Origin: Seramator thermalis
Lineage (GTDB): Bacteria > Bacteroidota > Bacteroidia > Bacteroidales > Dysgonomonadaceae
Assembly: GCF_004138125.1 (NCBI RefSeq)
Contig: NZ_RXHS01000016.1
Coordinates: 1 to 61,096 of the forward strand
Length of the DNA stretch: 61,096 nt
Reading direction: 5' to 3'
Part shown: piece after piece, positions 8,556-19,232 of the stretch
Layout of the letters: the number at the start of each line of letters is the position of its first letter
Position numbering within the stretch: the stretch's first letter is position 1
Made by a program: the position numbers and the translations under genes
The notes under the pieces: generated by a model
What the model was told of the DNA's origin: nothing
Database searches by the model: none
What the model saw: only the letters and a program-made list of their open reading frames with translations

Positions 8556-10217
8556 TTAGTTTTTTCGGAGCATCACCTTCGCATTTTCGATGGCCTGCGC
8601 CGTAGTTTCCGCGCCGCTGAGCAAACGGGCAATTTCGGTTATTCGCTCTTCGGAAGACAATTGCCGCATATAGGTCTGTGTGGAATCTTCGGTATCTTTT
8701 TTATAAACGATATAATGAAAATCGCCTTTCGAGGCAATTTGCGGAAGGTGCGTAATGGCAATTACCTGCATATTGCGGCTCATATCTTGCATGATGCGGC
8801 CCATCTTATCGGCCATTTCGCCCGAGGTTCCCGTATCTATTTCGTCGAAAATAATGGTTGGTAAGGCTGTAGCACCAGCAATCATAGCTTTGACGCAAAG
8901 CATGAGACGAGAAATTTCGCCGCCGGAGGCAATTTGCGAAACCGGAAGCAGATCGGTATTTTTGTTGGCCGAAAACAAAAATTGGACATCGTCCATACCT
9001 GTTTCGTCGGGCTGTTGCTTAGGCGTAATCCGGCACTCGAATCGAGCATTCGGCATTCCCAGATAAGAAAGTCGAGAAGTCAATTCTTTTTCGATATCGG
9101 ATATTGCCCCCAAACGTTTTTCCGAGAGACGGCGAGCCAAATCGGACAACTGCTCGCGCTTTTCCGAAAGAATATTTTCAGCCGACGAAATTTTTTCTTC
9201 CATCGAATCGATATTTTGCAACTTCGACCCGATATCGTCACGCAATTCTATCAACTGACGAACAGTGGCAACCGAATGTTTTTTTTGCAGATCGTAGATG
9301 ACACCCAAGCGATCTTCAACAAGCTGTTGACGATCGGGATTAAATTCTATTTCGTCGAAAAGGCGCTCGGTTTCGCTGCGCAGATCTTTCAGATCGAGAT
9401 AGGCCGATTCGAGGCGCTGAACAATTTCATCGGCTTTAGGGAAAACCGATTGTATATTACGGACTGACTCGAGAGCCGATTTGAGCATGGTTTCCACATT
9501 TTGATCCTCGCCCGAAAGCAGATTAGTAACCGCAAACAATCCCGATTTTATTTCTTCGGAATGCGTAAGGGCTTCGAGTTCGGCTTCGAGCTCCTCCTGT
9601 TCGCCTTCGCGAAGAGCGGCTTCCGAAAGCGCCGCGTATTGAAAACGCAGATAATCCTCTTCCTCCTTGTTTTTGCGTGACGCCTCCTTCAGATCGGCCA
9701 ACACCTTAGCCGCCGATCGAAAACTGTGGAATGCCGAAACATATTCGCCACGAAGCAAGCGGGTATCGGCAAGCGCATCCACTACGAGCAATTGAAACTG
9801 CCGGTCGTTCAGCGCCAGGTTTTGGTGCTGCGAATGGATGTCGATTAGTCGATCGCCCAGCGCCTTCAAGTCATTCAAATATACCGGCGAATCGTTGAGA
9901 AATGCACGCGATTTGCCATTCGCCCAAATCTCGCGTCGCAGGATGCAGGTCTCTCCTTCGTAAACCCAATCGTGTTCATCGAACAATGATTTCAAATCAT
10001 ACTTCGACACATCGAAAACGCCTTCGACCAAGCACTTGTTTTCGCCCTGCTTTATTTGCCGGGCATCGGCACGCTGACCCAAAATCAACGATAGTGCACC
10101 CAGAATAATAGACTTGCCGGCACCCGTTTCACCGGTAATTACCGAAAAACCGGGAGCAAACTCGATATTCAGCGAATCAATCAGTGCATAATTTTCTATC
10201 GAAAGCGATTTGAGCAT
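8556..10217 (-). CDS. recN: DNA repair ATPase RecN
   Basis: The 553-residue SMC-like protein has Walker A GETGAGKS near residue 31, a long central coiled coil, and a signature plus Walker B near residues 440-480 (SGGEISRLMLC, PTIIFDEIDTGTSG). RecN helps repair double-strand breaks by gathering DNA ends. Length and order of motifs are normal. It sits between the cbpA-cbpM pair and rlmB. Confidence 0.95.
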   Translation of the reverse strand: MLKSLSIENYALIDSLNIEFAPGFSVITGETGAGKSIILGALSLILGQRADARQIKQGENKCLVEGVFDVSKYDLKSLFDEHDWVYEGETCILRREIWANGKSRAFLNDSPVYLNDLKALGDRLIDIHSQHQNLALNDRQFQLLVVDALADTRLLRGEYVSAFHSFRSAAKVLADLKEASRKNKEEEDYLRFQYAALSEAALREGEQEELEAELEALTHSEEIKSGLFAVTNLLSGEDQNVETMLKSALESVRNIQSVFPKADEIVQRLESAYLDLKDLRSETERLFDEIEFNPDRQQLVEDRLGVIYDLQKKHSVATVRQLIELRDDIGSKLQNIDSMEEKISSAENILSEKREQLSDLARRLSEKRLGAISDIEKELTSRLSYLGMPNARFECRITPKQQPDETGMDDVQFLFSANKNTDLLPVSQIASGGEISRLMLCVKAMIAGATALPTIIFDEIDTGTSGEMADKMGRIMQDMSRNMQVIAITHLPQIASKGDFHYIVYKKDTEDSTQTYMRQLSSEERITEIARLLSGAETTAQAIENAKVMLRKN

Positions 10218-10233
10218 GAGTTATCAACGTTCG

Positions 10234-10530
10234 TTAAAATATCTTTTTATAAAAATCAAGTTCGTTTTGCAGGCGTTCTACTTCGGCCTGCAACGCACGC
10301 ACCTTACCCAGCAGGTGATGCATCGCTTCGATGCCTTCGATATTGATATCCCAATCGTATCGCCAACGAACAAACTGTTCCAAATCGTCCAGATCGTCAT
10401 ATTCGATATATTTCTGTTCATTTTCCGATACGATGTGGATCAGTCCGGATTCCTGCAAGGAATCGATGAAATTTTCTTCCACCTGATAGATGCGAATGCA
10501 ATCGCTATATAGAATTCTGTTTTCGTTCAT
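10234..10530 (-). CDS. cbpM: Chaperone modulator CbpM
   Basis: The 98-residue protein has a MerR-like pattern with a long C-terminal helix ([20 protein letters not shown]). In other bacteria CbpM binds the J-domain of CbpA and limits its activity. The start overlaps the stop of the cbpA gene by four bases, which is the usual pairing, and supports the call more than the sequence alone. Confidence 0.82.
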   Translation of the reverse strand: MNENRILYSDCIRIYQVEENFIDSLQESGLIHIVSENEQKYIEYDDLDDLEQFVRWRYDWDINIEGIEAMHHLLGKVRALQAEVERLQNELDFYKKIF

Positions 10531-11447
10531 CGTGTTCTGATTTTTGACAGTTCGGTAAACAATTCTTTCTCTCTTTGCGACAAATGTTCGGGAATCGTAA
10601 CTTTTAGCGTGACGTACAAATCGCCATACTGCCCTTCCTTTTTATATACCGGGAAACCTTTCCCTTTTAGGCGTAATTTGGTATCGGGCTGAGTGCCGGG
10701 TTTAATTTTCATGTTCACTTGTCCGTCAAGCGTATTCACACGAATTTCGCCTCCAAGCACCAGCGTGTACAAGTCCACTGGGACTTCGGTATACAAGTCA
10801 TCACCCAAACGTTTGAATTGAGGATCGTCTTCCACAATAAACGTGATATACAAATCGCCATTGGGGCCGCCATTAACGCCGGGTTGACCATATCCGGGAA
10901 GTTTAATCTTTTGGCCATTGGCCACGCCTGCCGGAATGGTGATACGGATATTTTTTCCGTCAACGGTTATTTCCTGCTTATGGGTGGTAGCAGCCTGACG
11001 AAGTGTCAGACGAAGCTCGGCATGATAATCGCCTCCCTTGAACTTGCGCGAACCGCGACTCCCGGCACGTTGAGAAAATCCGCTGCCAAACATCGAATGG
11101 AAGAAATCCGAAAAATCGTCGTCGCCGAAATCGCCTTCGGTATAAAAGGTGCGAGCTCCACCGCCGCCAAAATTGCCCCATTGCTGTTGATATTCGCGCT
11201 GCGCTTTTTCGTACTCTTCGCCGTGTTTCCAGTTTTCGCCATACTTATCGTATTTGGCACGCTTTTCGGGATCGCTCAGCACTTCATTGGCTTCGTTGAT
11301 TTCCTGAAACTTGCGATGAGCATCCTTGTCATCCGGATTCAAATCGGGATGCATCTTGCGCGCCAGCTTGCGATACGCTTTCTTAATCTCTTCCTGCGTC
11401 GCATTTTTTGGAACTCCCAAAACCTTGTAGTAATCGATGTATGCCAT
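10527..11447 (-). CDS. cbpA: DnaJ-family co-chaperone, CbpA type
   Basis: The 306-residue protein has an N-terminal J-domain ([20 protein letters not shown] with the HPD motif in MHPDLNPDD), a Gly/Phe-rich linker, and two C-terminal substrate-binding domains ([27 protein letters not shown]). The CxxCxGxG zinc fingers of DnaJ are absent, which marks the CbpA type. It would stimulate DnaK ATP hydrolysis; dnaK is encoded about 10 kb away. Confidence 0.9.
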   Translation of the reverse strand: MAYIDYYKVLGVPKNATQEEIKKAYRKLARKMHPDLNPDDKDAHRKFQEINEANEVLSDPEKRAKYDKYGENWKHGEEYEKAQREYQQQWGNFGGGGARTFYTEGDFGDDDFSDFFHSMFGSGFSQRAGSRGSRKFKGGDYHAELRLTLRQAATTHKQEITVDGKNIRITIPAGVANGQKIKLPGYGQPGVNGGPNGDLYITFIVEDDPQFKRLGDDLYTEVPVDLYTLVLGGEIRVNTLDGQVNMKIKPGTQPDTKLRLKGKGFPVYKKEGQYGDLYVTLKVTIPEHLSQREKELFTELSKIRTR

Positions 11448-11565
11448 ACTGTCTCTGATAGCTGTTTTCTATATTGAAAGTTTTCTACAAAAATAGCAAA
11501 AAATATACCGTTTTTATCTTTCGTAAAAAGAATTAGAAAGGTACGATCAAAAAGAATGAGAAGAT

Positions 11566-13554
11566 TCAATACAGACCCACCACCTGCTCAGAAACCTTGA
11601 ATTCGGTACGACGATTGATTTGATCGGCAATTTGTTGCTGTTCGGGAGTAAGTTTTTCGATAAATTCTTCATTTAACACATCGCCTTCGTGCAAAAAATC
11701 GTATTTTTTGGCAATTGAAGGCGTTACTGTTTTGGGACGTGACTTTCCATAGCCGGCTGCCGTAAGTCGATGTTTATCGATTCCCTGCGAAATAAGGTAT
11801 TGCACGACAGACTGAGCCCGGCGCAACGATAATTGGTTGTTGTATTCATCGGAACCTTTGCGATCGGTATGCGACGAAAGTTCGATGGCAATGGCAGGAT
11901 GCTCGTTAAGAATAGCGATCAGTTCATCCAAGCCTTTTTTCGATTCAGGACGAAGCGTAGCTTTGTCGAAATCGTAGAAGATGTTTTCGAGAATGACCGG
12001 CTTGTTGAACGGCATCAGCTCGAAATCCACAAAATAAGTTGTGTCTTTTTCGGCCGAAGAAGTGTAAATTTGTTTGTTGGCATTAAGAAAACCGTCGGCA
12101 CGTGCCATAAAAGTGTAGCGTGTTCCTCTTTCGGCTCTGAAACGATAGACGCCGTCTTTATTCGTAATAAACTCTCGTTCGCTTCCATCGGAACCGACCA
12201 CCCTGACCACGGCTTTGGGCAAAAGCTGTTGTTCACGATCGGCGACCAATCCTTCTATCCGGACATTCGCATCGGGATAAACGAAAGACCACACATGATC
12301 GCGTCCGCGTGCATCGCCCCGATTGGAGCTGAAGAAACCTTCATTTTTTCCCTTTGCGAACGTAATTCCAAAATCGTCATTATGGGAATTGATCGGAGAT
12401 TTCATGTTTTCGATCTGCCAATGCTCGCTTCCCCGATGACGAACAGCTTCGAAAATATCCAGTCCTCCCATTCCGGGATGTCCATCGGACGAAAAATAGA
12501 AAGTACTGTCATTCAAAATATAAGGAAACATTTCGTCGCCGGGTGTATTTATTTCCGGGCCAAGATTTACAACCTTAGCCACACCTCTGCCGATAAGTTC
12601 AGCCTTCCAAATATCTTTATCCCCATATCCGCCCGGCATATCCGAAACGAAATAAAGATAATCGCCTTTCGGTGATACGGCAGGGTGTGCAAAAACGGAA
12701 AGACTGTCCTTCGAAACAATACGTAGCGGACGTCCCAAACTCCATTCCGCCCCGGATTTTTCGGAAACATAAATGGCTGTTGACGCAGGTCGTTTATCGC
12801 TTTCGGGTGAAAACGTATAAAACAGCAAAGAACCGTCGGAAGTAGTAGAAGTAATGCCTTCATCCCATACCGAATTGAGAGGCGAATCGAGAAGTTTCGG
12901 CTTTTGCCATTCGCCTTTTACGTTTTTCGTAGAAACAAAAATATCGTTATTCTTTAGTCCGGTAATGTTGCTGAGGGCATCGCCCGTCGCTTCGTCGCGC
13001 GACGAAGTCAGATAAAGCGTTTCGCCATCGGATGTCAACATGGGCGAAAATTCGCTGCGATTGGAATTGAGAATATCGGCACGTTTGGCCACAAAACGAG
13101 AAGGATGTTGCGCCCAAACCACTGCTTGACGCACCCCTGATAGTCCGTTGAGCCCGAGTATATTCGTCGAGTCGAGTCTCAAAAAATCGAGATAAGCCTT
13201 TTCAGCCTGTCGGTATTGTCCCTCTTTGTGCAACATCTGCGCGTAGCGCAAAAACATTACGGTATCGGGATAGTTGTAACGAATGGCGTTGGCATAAGAG
13301 GTTGCGGCACGTGCACTCATATTGAGTTTACGATAATTTTCGGCCATTTCGTAAGCAATTACCCCTCGCATGGCACGCTGTTCGCGTGGAGTTTCGGCAT
13401 AAATTTTTCGATACGTTTCGGCTGCAGCGAAATAATTGCCCGACAAGTATTGTCGGCGTGCCTGGCTCAATTTTGCCTCATTACACGAAAACAAGAGTAT
13501 GCCAATCAACAGAACAAATGTATATCGAAAATTCCCCCACATTCTTATAGACAA
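11566..13554 (-). CDS. OmpA-family lipoprotein of PorE type
   Basis: The 662-residue protein has a lipoprotein signal (LLIGILLFSCNEA). The order of parts is TPR repeats (about 25-150), a PD40/WD40-like propeller (about 160-420, with SPMLTSDGETLYLTS and SPKGDYLYFVSDM), a carboxypeptidase-regulatory-like domain (about 425-520) and a C-terminal OmpA domain (about 530-662, with LSSHTDRKGSDEYN). This is the layout of PorE of the type IX secretion system, where the OmpA part binds peptidoglycan. Other TPR-PD40-OmpA proteins share it, so no symbol is given. No other por gene is in the window. Confidence 0.8.
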   Translation of the reverse strand: MSIRMWGNFRYTFVLLIGILLFSCNEAKLSQARRQYLSGNYFAAAETYRKIYAETPREQRAMRGVIAYEMAENYRKLNMSARAATSYANAIRYNYPDTVMFLRYAQMLHKEGQYRQAEKAYLDFLRLDSTNILGLNGLSGVRQAVVWAQHPSRFVAKRADILNSNRSEFSPMLTSDGETLYLTSSRDEATGDALSNITGLKNNDIFVSTKNVKGEWQKPKLLDSPLNSVWDEGITSTTSDGSLLFYTFSPESDKRPASTAIYVSEKSGAEWSLGRPLRIVSKDSLSVFAHPAVSPKGDYLYFVSDMPGGYGDKDIWKAELIGRGVAKVVNLGPEINTPGDEMFPYILNDSTFYFSSDGHPGMGGLDIFEAVRHRGSEHWQIENMKSPINSHNDDFGITFAKGKNEGFFSSNRGDARGRDHVWSFVYPDANVRIEGLVADREQQLLPKAVVRVVGSDGSEREFITNKDGVYRFRAERGTRYTFMARADGFLNANKQIYTSSAEKDTTYFVDFELMPFNKPVILENIFYDFDKATLRPESKKGLDELIAILNEHPAIAIELSSHTDRKGSDEYNNQLSLRRAQSVVQYLISQGIDKHRLTAAGYGKSRPKTVTPSIAKKYDFLHEGDVLNEEFIEKLTPEQQQIADQINRRTEFKVSEQVVGLY

Positions 13555-13605
13555 TAACTGATTTTGGGGAAATTTATTGTATAACCAACCGATCTTTCAC
13601 CTCAC

Positions 13606-14736
13606 CTAAGGCATACTGTACACCCCTCTCACCAAAAGTTGTCCTTGCGGAACATCTCCTGTGAGCTCGATGTTTTGACTCGACTGCTCTCCGACGGAAA
13701 CTTTCACGGATTTAAACAGATAGTTGTCGCCTTTCTTTTCTTGCAGAGCATATACCCGGTATTCTTCGCCCACTTTCACAACCGCTTCCTCCGGAAGACC
13801 CACTGCCTGACGTTCGCCGGTTATAATCTGTGCTTCGACGTACATGTCGTTTACAAAATCGCTCTTTCGGGGTGAAAGAATATCGGCAATGCAGACAATA
13901 CTTTTTTTCTCGGGATCAATCGCTTTCCCGATTTTCGAAAGTTGTGCCGAATAAATGCTGTCCGGATTATTCGGATTGTAAAATTCCACTTTCTGCCCCA
14001 CCGCAAGCGCGGCAATGTCTTTTTCGTACACGTTGAGCTGTAGATACACTTTATCGATATCTACCAACGTCATCAGCGTTTTTTCGGGAGTAACATATTC
14101 TCCAATCACACAATTGATTTGTGTAACATACCCTCCAATGGGTGCACGAATGGGTAAAATCGAAAATATTTTTCCGTTTTCAATCTCTTTCGCATCAGCT
14201 TTCAGCAGATTCAAGCGCTGTGTCAGTGCTTCGTATTGTGCCGCAATGCTTTTGAAAGCACTTTCAGCCATCTGAAAATCTTTTTTCGAAGCAATGCTGT
14301 CGCGATAAAGTGCGCTCAACCGCTCGTAATTGGCTTTAGCCATCCGATAACTGTTGCTCACTGCATTGTATTCTTCCTGTAAGGTAATGTAATCGTTGCT
14401 CTCGATGGAACAAATCACACTGCCCGCAGGTACGTAGTCGCCAATTTCGCGATGGATGCTCTTCACCGTTCCCGAAACACGACTTGTGATTTGCGCCTGT
14501 CCGTTGACGGAGGCAACCACCCTTCCATTCACTTTGACCGTCTCGCGAAAAGTTACTTGCTGCGGCACTCCCAAAGCCATACCCATAGCATCAAATTGGG
14601 CTTGCGTGATGGTTATCAACGAGTCGGATTCGTTCTGATCCTGAGTCGTTCCTGCCGATTTTTTACCACACGAAATCCATGTGGCGAAAAAGAAAAAGAA
14701 AATAAAAGCGTAAGCCGTTGTTTTCATGTGCTCCAA
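13606..14736 (-). CDS. RND efflux periplasmic adaptor, CzcB/CusB type
   Basis: The 376-residue membrane-fusion protein has a lipoprotein signal ending in ATWISCGKK. It has a first half barrel-sandwich strand (GRVVASVNGQAQITSRVSGT), a helical hairpin, the second lipoyl half (ILPIRAPIGGYVTQINCVIG) and beta-barrel and proximal domains. It bridges the pump and the outer-membrane channel. It lies 49 bases after the pump gene. The second Met (MKTTAY) is an alternative start that places the signal peptide closer to the N-terminus. Confidence 0.9.
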   Translation of the reverse strand: MEHMKTTAYAFIFFFFFATWISCGKKSAGTTQDQNESDSLITITQAQFDAMGMALGVPQQVTFRETVKVNGRVVASVNGQAQITSRVSGTVKSIHREIGDYVPAGSVICSIESNDYITLQEEYNAVSNSYRMAKANYERLSALYRDSIASKKDFQMAESAFKSIAAQYEALTQRLNLLKADAKEIENGKIFSILPIRAPIGGYVTQINCVIGEYVTPEKTLMTLVDIDKVYLQLNVYEKDIAALAVGQKVEFYNPNNPDSIYSAQLSKIGKAIDPEKKSIVCIADILSPRKSDFVNDMYVEAQIITGERQAVGLPEEAVVKVGEEYRVYALQEKKGDNYLFKSVKVSVGEQSSQNIELTGDVPQGQLLVRGVYSMP

Positions 14737-14785
14737 TGATTTTACAGTGCATTATCCCCTTACTCTTTCAAGGGTTGATTTTTTC

Positions 14786-17700
14786 TCATTCGATGTCCAA
14801 ATAGTTTAGTTCGATAGCAGTTTGGTTATAACTTGCCAAATTGTCGAGATACTCCAACCGAATATCGCTTGCATTTTCTATGCTTTGAATATATCGAAAA
14901 AAATCAATTTCGCCAACGTCATAACTTCGTTGGGCAAACTTGATGAGCTCATCGCTGATGTGCTTGCCCGAAGACTGATAATAGACAATATGAGAACGAT
15001 ATTTCTCCAACTCGTTCATCAATTCGGTGCGACGTGTATCCAGCGATAGCCGGTAATTTTGTCTCAAATTTTCGGCAATCTCAACGCCATATTTCCGAGC
15101 CTGAATTTTCGATTTTTGTTCTCCAAAAAACAGGGGTACCGCAATTCCCACCTGCCAACCCCAATAGTTGCGAGCATTTTCGTAACGATTGGTTCCATTG
15201 AAAAGTTCGATACTGATGTTGGGCAAAAGCCTGTTTCGCTCCACACCCAGCATTGCCTGCTCATATCGCAAACGTTCGTCGTACACCTTCAATCCGGCTT
15301 GGATAGACGACGGAGCTACCATAAACGGTTCGAGAGGTTGATCAGCCACTAAAAATTCTTCATCCGTTTGCAATAGCAATTTCAACTGTTGATACGCCGT
15401 CTGCAAATCCACTTTCACTTGTCGGAGACGAATCTCTATCTGCTGTTGTTTAGCCTGAGCATTCAACTTTTCGAGGTAGGTTATTTCTCCTTGCTCATAC
15501 TGTCGGTTGGCAGATTGCGAAAAACGAGCATAAATATCCGAAATATAAGCATATTCCTTTTCCTTGTTTTGCAGATAAACGATGTGCTGATAACGTTGGG
15601 TAATGTTTTTGGTCAAACGGTTCAAAACCTGCCGATATTGGGCGTCCGAAACCGATACGGCAATCTTATTGGCCCGACGTTGCGCAGCATACACCGACGG
15701 AAAGTCGAACTCCTGCGTTGCCCCCACTACATACAACGGGTGACCATTTTCGGCAACATTGTTCGCATCGTATCCATAATAAATGCCGGTTTTTCCGATA
15801 GAATAAGCCGAAGGTACGCTTGCAATGCTTTGATTTACTTGCAGCCGGTAGGCGTTCAGCTCCCGATTGTGAGCAATACCCGTTTCTATGGCTTCTTGCA
15901 ACGAAATCGTCTTTTGGGCCGACAACATACTCGGAGCAAGGAATAATAAGGGAAACAGTATTACAGACAATTTTCGTTTTCCAAACCAATGTCGGGGAGA
16001 TTTGTTTTTCTTTCGCGTTTCGTCCATAAAATATCCGTACAACAGAGGCAACATGATCATGGTAAGAAATGTAGAGGTGACCAATCCACCGATGACCACC
16101 GTAGCCAGAGGTCTTTGCACTTCGGCCCCTGCCGATGTAGAGATGGCCATCGGCAAAAAGCCCAATGCGGCGGACGCCGCAGTGAGAATGACGGGACGCA
16201 ATCGATCGACCGATCCCTTAAAAATAATATCATACATGGATGTATTTCTTTCGGTTTCGTTCAACTCCTGAAAATGTTCGATGAGCACGATGCCGTTGAG
16301 CACAGCTACACCAAAGAGTGCTATAAATCCCACTCCTGCCGAAATGCTGAAAGGCATACCGCGTATCCACAGAAACAGTACGCCCCCCACTATCGAGAGC
16401 GGTATTGACGAAAAGATGATGGTGGTAACTTTCAGCGAATTGAATGCAAAGTTAAGTAACAAAAAAACCAGAGCCAACGCAATCGGAACGATGATCATCA
16501 AGCGATTGGAGGCATTTTTCAGATTTTCGTACTGCCCTCCGTAATCGATATAATAACCCGGTCGCAAATCTACATCCTTTTCTACTTTCTGTTGAATGTC
16601 GGTTATCACCGATTGAAGGTCGCGATTGCGAACATTGATGCTCACGGTAACTCGCCTACGGGTATCCTCATGCGAAATTTTGGCAGGTCCGGTAGTATAT
16701 TCGATGGCCGCCAATTCGCTCAACTGCACCTGATTGCCATCAGGCAAACTTACATACATGCGGCGGATATGGTCGATATCCTTACGGAAATCTTCATTGA
16801 AGCGGACAACCAAATCGAAACGTCTTTCCTGTTCATACACGTCTCCCGCCTTTTCCCCACTGAAAGCCATCGACAGATACTGATTCATTTGCTCGATAGA
16901 CACTCCGTAATATGCCAATTTTTCGCGATTGTAAGTTACCCGCATTTGCGGCAGCCCGACCGTTTTTTCCACAATCACGTCGGCTGCACCGGGAATGGTC
17001 GAAGCAATGTTTCCGATTTCATTGGCTTTTTCGGCAAGATAATCCAAATCTTCCCCAAAAATTTTCACCGCAATATCCGATCGAACGCCGGTCACCAATT
17101 CGTTGAATCGCATTTCGATGGGTTGGGTAAATTCATATTCGATGCCGGGAAAAACTGAAAGCGCTTCCTTAAACTTATCGGCCAATTCCTCCTTTGTTTT
17201 GGCATTTACCCATTCTTTTTTGGGTTTCAAACGGATAATCATATCTATCTCCTCCATCGACATCGGATCGGTAGGCACTTCAGCAGCACCGATACGGCTA
17301 ACGATCTTGTCCACTTCCACAAAATTATCCTTCAGTATTTTCTCCATCTGCGTGGTCATCTCGATGGTTTTTTGTAACGAAGTGCCTGTTTTGAGTACCG
17401 GTTGTATCACAAAATCACCTTCATCGAGCGTCGGGGTAAATTCGGCACCCAATCTCGGGAAGATGAAGACAACAGACAGCAGCAACAGGACGGCTCCCGC
17501 CACAATTATTCTTTTATGCCTCCAAGCCCACTGCAACGAAGGTTTGTAGGTACGATAGGCAAACTCCATCAATTTCGAATTCGAATTTTCATTTTCCACT
17601 TTCGGTTTCATGAAGAGAGCCGACGCAACCGGAAGCCAGGTCATACCCAATATCGAAGCCCCAATCACCGCGAAACAAAAGGTGATTGCCATCGGTCGAA

Positions 17701-19132
17701 ACATTTTTCCCTCTACCCCTGTCAGCGTGAGAATTGGGACAAATACGATGAGAATAATGATTTGTCCGAAGATGGCGGAATTCATCATTTTCGAAGCCCC
17801 CTCAATCGTGATGTTGTCAGTTACAAACTTCCGATCGGAACCCGTAATCTGGCCTAAGATCCGACTGTTTCTATTGAGCATCAACGCAATATACTCAGCC
17901 ACGATCACTCCTCCGTCGATAATAATTCCGAAGTCCAACGCCCCCAGACTCATCAGATTGGCATCGATCTTCAACAAATACATCATCGATAGCGTGAAAA
18001 GCAGCGATAGGGGGATAACCGAAGCGATGATGAGTGCTGTGCGAATATTTCCCAATATGAGCATCACGATCAGGATGACAATCACGATACCAAGTAACAG
18101 GTTTTCGAAAATGGTCAGAGTTGTCTTTCTTATCAGTTCGCTACGATCAACGATCGGATTTATGTAAACTCCTTCCGGAAGCGATTGCTGTACTTCCTCT
18201 ACTCGTGCTTTCACCGCCTGAATGGTTTGTTGCGAATCGGCGCCTTTAAGCATCATCACCTGTCCCATCACCTTTTCACCTTCCCCATTGGCGGTGATGG
18301 CTCCAAAACGGGTTGCATATCCGAATCCGACCTGTGCAATGTCGCCTATCAAAATGGGCGATCCGTTTCGGTTTTTGATGACAATTCTACGAATGTCATC
18401 AAGCGATTTCACTGTCCCATCGCCTCTGATGAAATAACTCTGATTGTTTTTCTCGATGTATGAACCTCCGGTAATGTTATTATTGGATTTCAGCGCATCG
18501 AATACTTCAAGGAGAGTAATACCCTGACTGCGTAGCAGCTCAGGATTGATCGATATTTCATACTGTTTCAGATATCCACCCCAGGTATTCACCTCAACCA
18601 CACCCGGTATCCCCGAAAGTTGCCTTTTCACGATCCAATCCTGAATAGTGCGCAAATCCATGATCGAATAACGATCTTCGTACCCCGGTTTCACATCGAG
18701 AATATATTGATAAATTTCGCCCAATCCGGTTGTTACCGGACCCATCATGGGTGTACCAAATCCTTCGGGAATATTTTCGGAGGCTTCTACTATTTTTTCG
18801 GCTATCAATTGTCGGGGAAGATAGGTTCCCAAATTTTCATCGAAAACAATCGTGACCACCGATAACCCGAATTTGGATATCGATCTGATTTCCGCTACTC
18901 CGGGCAGATTGGCCATCGCCAGTTCCACAGGCATCGTGATGTATTGTTCTACATCCTGGGTGGAAAGATTAGTGGATACCGTGATGATTTGCACCTGGTT
19001 GTTGGTAATATCGGGTACGGCTCCAACCGAAAGCTTACTTAAAGAGAAACTACCGAAAACGATGATCACCAGTACAAAAAGTACGATGACGAGTTTGTGC
19101 TTTACACTAAATTGTATGATACTGTCTAACAT
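14786..19132 (-). CDS. CzcA/CusA-family RND pump fused to a TolC-like outer-membrane channel
   Basis: Residues about 1-1035 form a heavy-metal type RND pump, with VDRSELIRKTTLTIFENLLL and GALDFGIIIDGGVIVAEY in the first half and GVAVLNGIVLIEHFQE in the second. From about residue 1050 a second hydrophobic start (LSVILFPLLFLAPSMLSAQ) leads into a TolC-type region with long coiled helices (SVPSAYSIGKTGIYYG, ARFSQSANRQYEQGEITYLE). The single reading frame joins inner-membrane pump and outer-membrane factor, as seen in other Bacteroidota. How the channel half reaches the outer membrane is unclear; cleavage at the internal signal is likely. Substrate is probably a metal cation, not proved. Confidence 0.9.
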   Translation of the reverse strand: MLDSIIQFSVKHKLVIVLFVLVIIVFGSFSLSKLSVGAVPDITNNQVQIITVSTNLSTQDVEQYITMPVELAMANLPGVAEIRSISKFGLSVVTIVFDENLGTYLPRQLIAEKIVEASENIPEGFGTPMMGPVTTGLGEIYQYILDVKPGYEDRYSIMDLRTIQDWIVKRQLSGIPGVVEVNTWGGYLKQYEISINPELLRSQGITLLEVFDALKSNNNITGGSYIEKNNQSYFIRGDGTVKSLDDIRRIVIKNRNGSPILIGDIAQVGFGYATRFGAITANGEGEKVMGQVMMLKGADSQQTIQAVKARVEEVQQSLPEGVYINPIVDRSELIRKTTLTIFENLLLGIVIVILIVMLILGNIRTALIIASVIPLSLLFTLSMMYLLKIDANLMSLGALDFGIIIDGGVIVAEYIALMLNRNSRILGQITGSDRKFVTDNITIEGASKMMNSAIFGQIIILIVFVPILTLTGVEGKMFRPMAITFCFAVIGASILGMTWLPVASALFMKPKVENENSNSKLMEFAYRTYKPSLQWAWRHKRIIVAGAVLLLLSVVFIFPRLGAEFTPTLDEGDFVIQPVLKTGTSLQKTIEMTTQMEKILKDNFVEVDKIVSRIGAAEVPTDPMSMEEIDMIIRLKPKKEWVNAKTKEELADKFKEALSVFPGIEYEFTQPIEMRFNELVTGVRSDIAVKIFGEDLDYLAEKANEIGNIASTIPGAADVIVEKTVGLPQMRVTYNREKLAYYGVSIEQMNQYLSMAFSGEKAGDVYEQERRFDLVVRFNEDFRKDIDHIRRMYVSLPDGNQVQLSELAAIEYTTGPAKISHEDTRRRVTVSINVRNRDLQSVITDIQQKVEKDVDLRPGYYIDYGGQYENLKNASNRLMIIVPIALALVFLLLNFAFNSLKVTTIIFSSIPLSIVGGVLFLWIRGMPFSISAGVGFIALFGVAVLNGIVLIEHFQELNETERNTSMYDIIFKGSVDRLRPVILTAASAALGFLPMAISTSAGAEVQRPLATVVIGGLVTSTFLTMIMLPLLYGYFMDETRKKNKSPRHWFGKRKLSVILFPLLFLAPSMLSAQKTISLQEAIETGIAHNRELNAYRLQVNQSIASVPSAYSIGKTGIYYGYDANNVAENGHPLYVVGATQEFDFPSVYAAQRRANKIAVSVSDAQYRQVLNRLTKNITQRYQHIVYLQNKEKEYAYISDIYARFSQSANRQYEQGEITYLEKLNAQAKQQQIEIRLRQVKVDLQTAYQQLKLLLQTDEEFLVADQPLEPFMVAPSSIQAGLKVYDERLRYEQAMLGVERNRLLPNISIELFNGTNRYENARNYWGWQVGIAVPLFFGEQKSKIQARKYGVEIAENLRQNYRLSLDTRRTELMNELEKYRSHIVYYQSSGKHISDELIKFAQRSYDVGEIDFFRYIQSIENASDIRLEYLDNLASYNQTAIELNYLDIE

Positions 19133-19232
19133 ACCCTGTGATTAGTATTGACCTTCATTATGCGTTGCGAATCAACGAAAAAGCCGTATAAAAAAACTCT
19201 TTTGAGGCCCGCCCGCTTCGACGCCCGCCAAT

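Noticed and set aside
11833-12675. A 280-residue plus-strand frame opposite the PorE-like gene, and many like it elsewhere
   Set aside because: They are antisense shadows of well-supported genes, without ribosome sites or family patterns.
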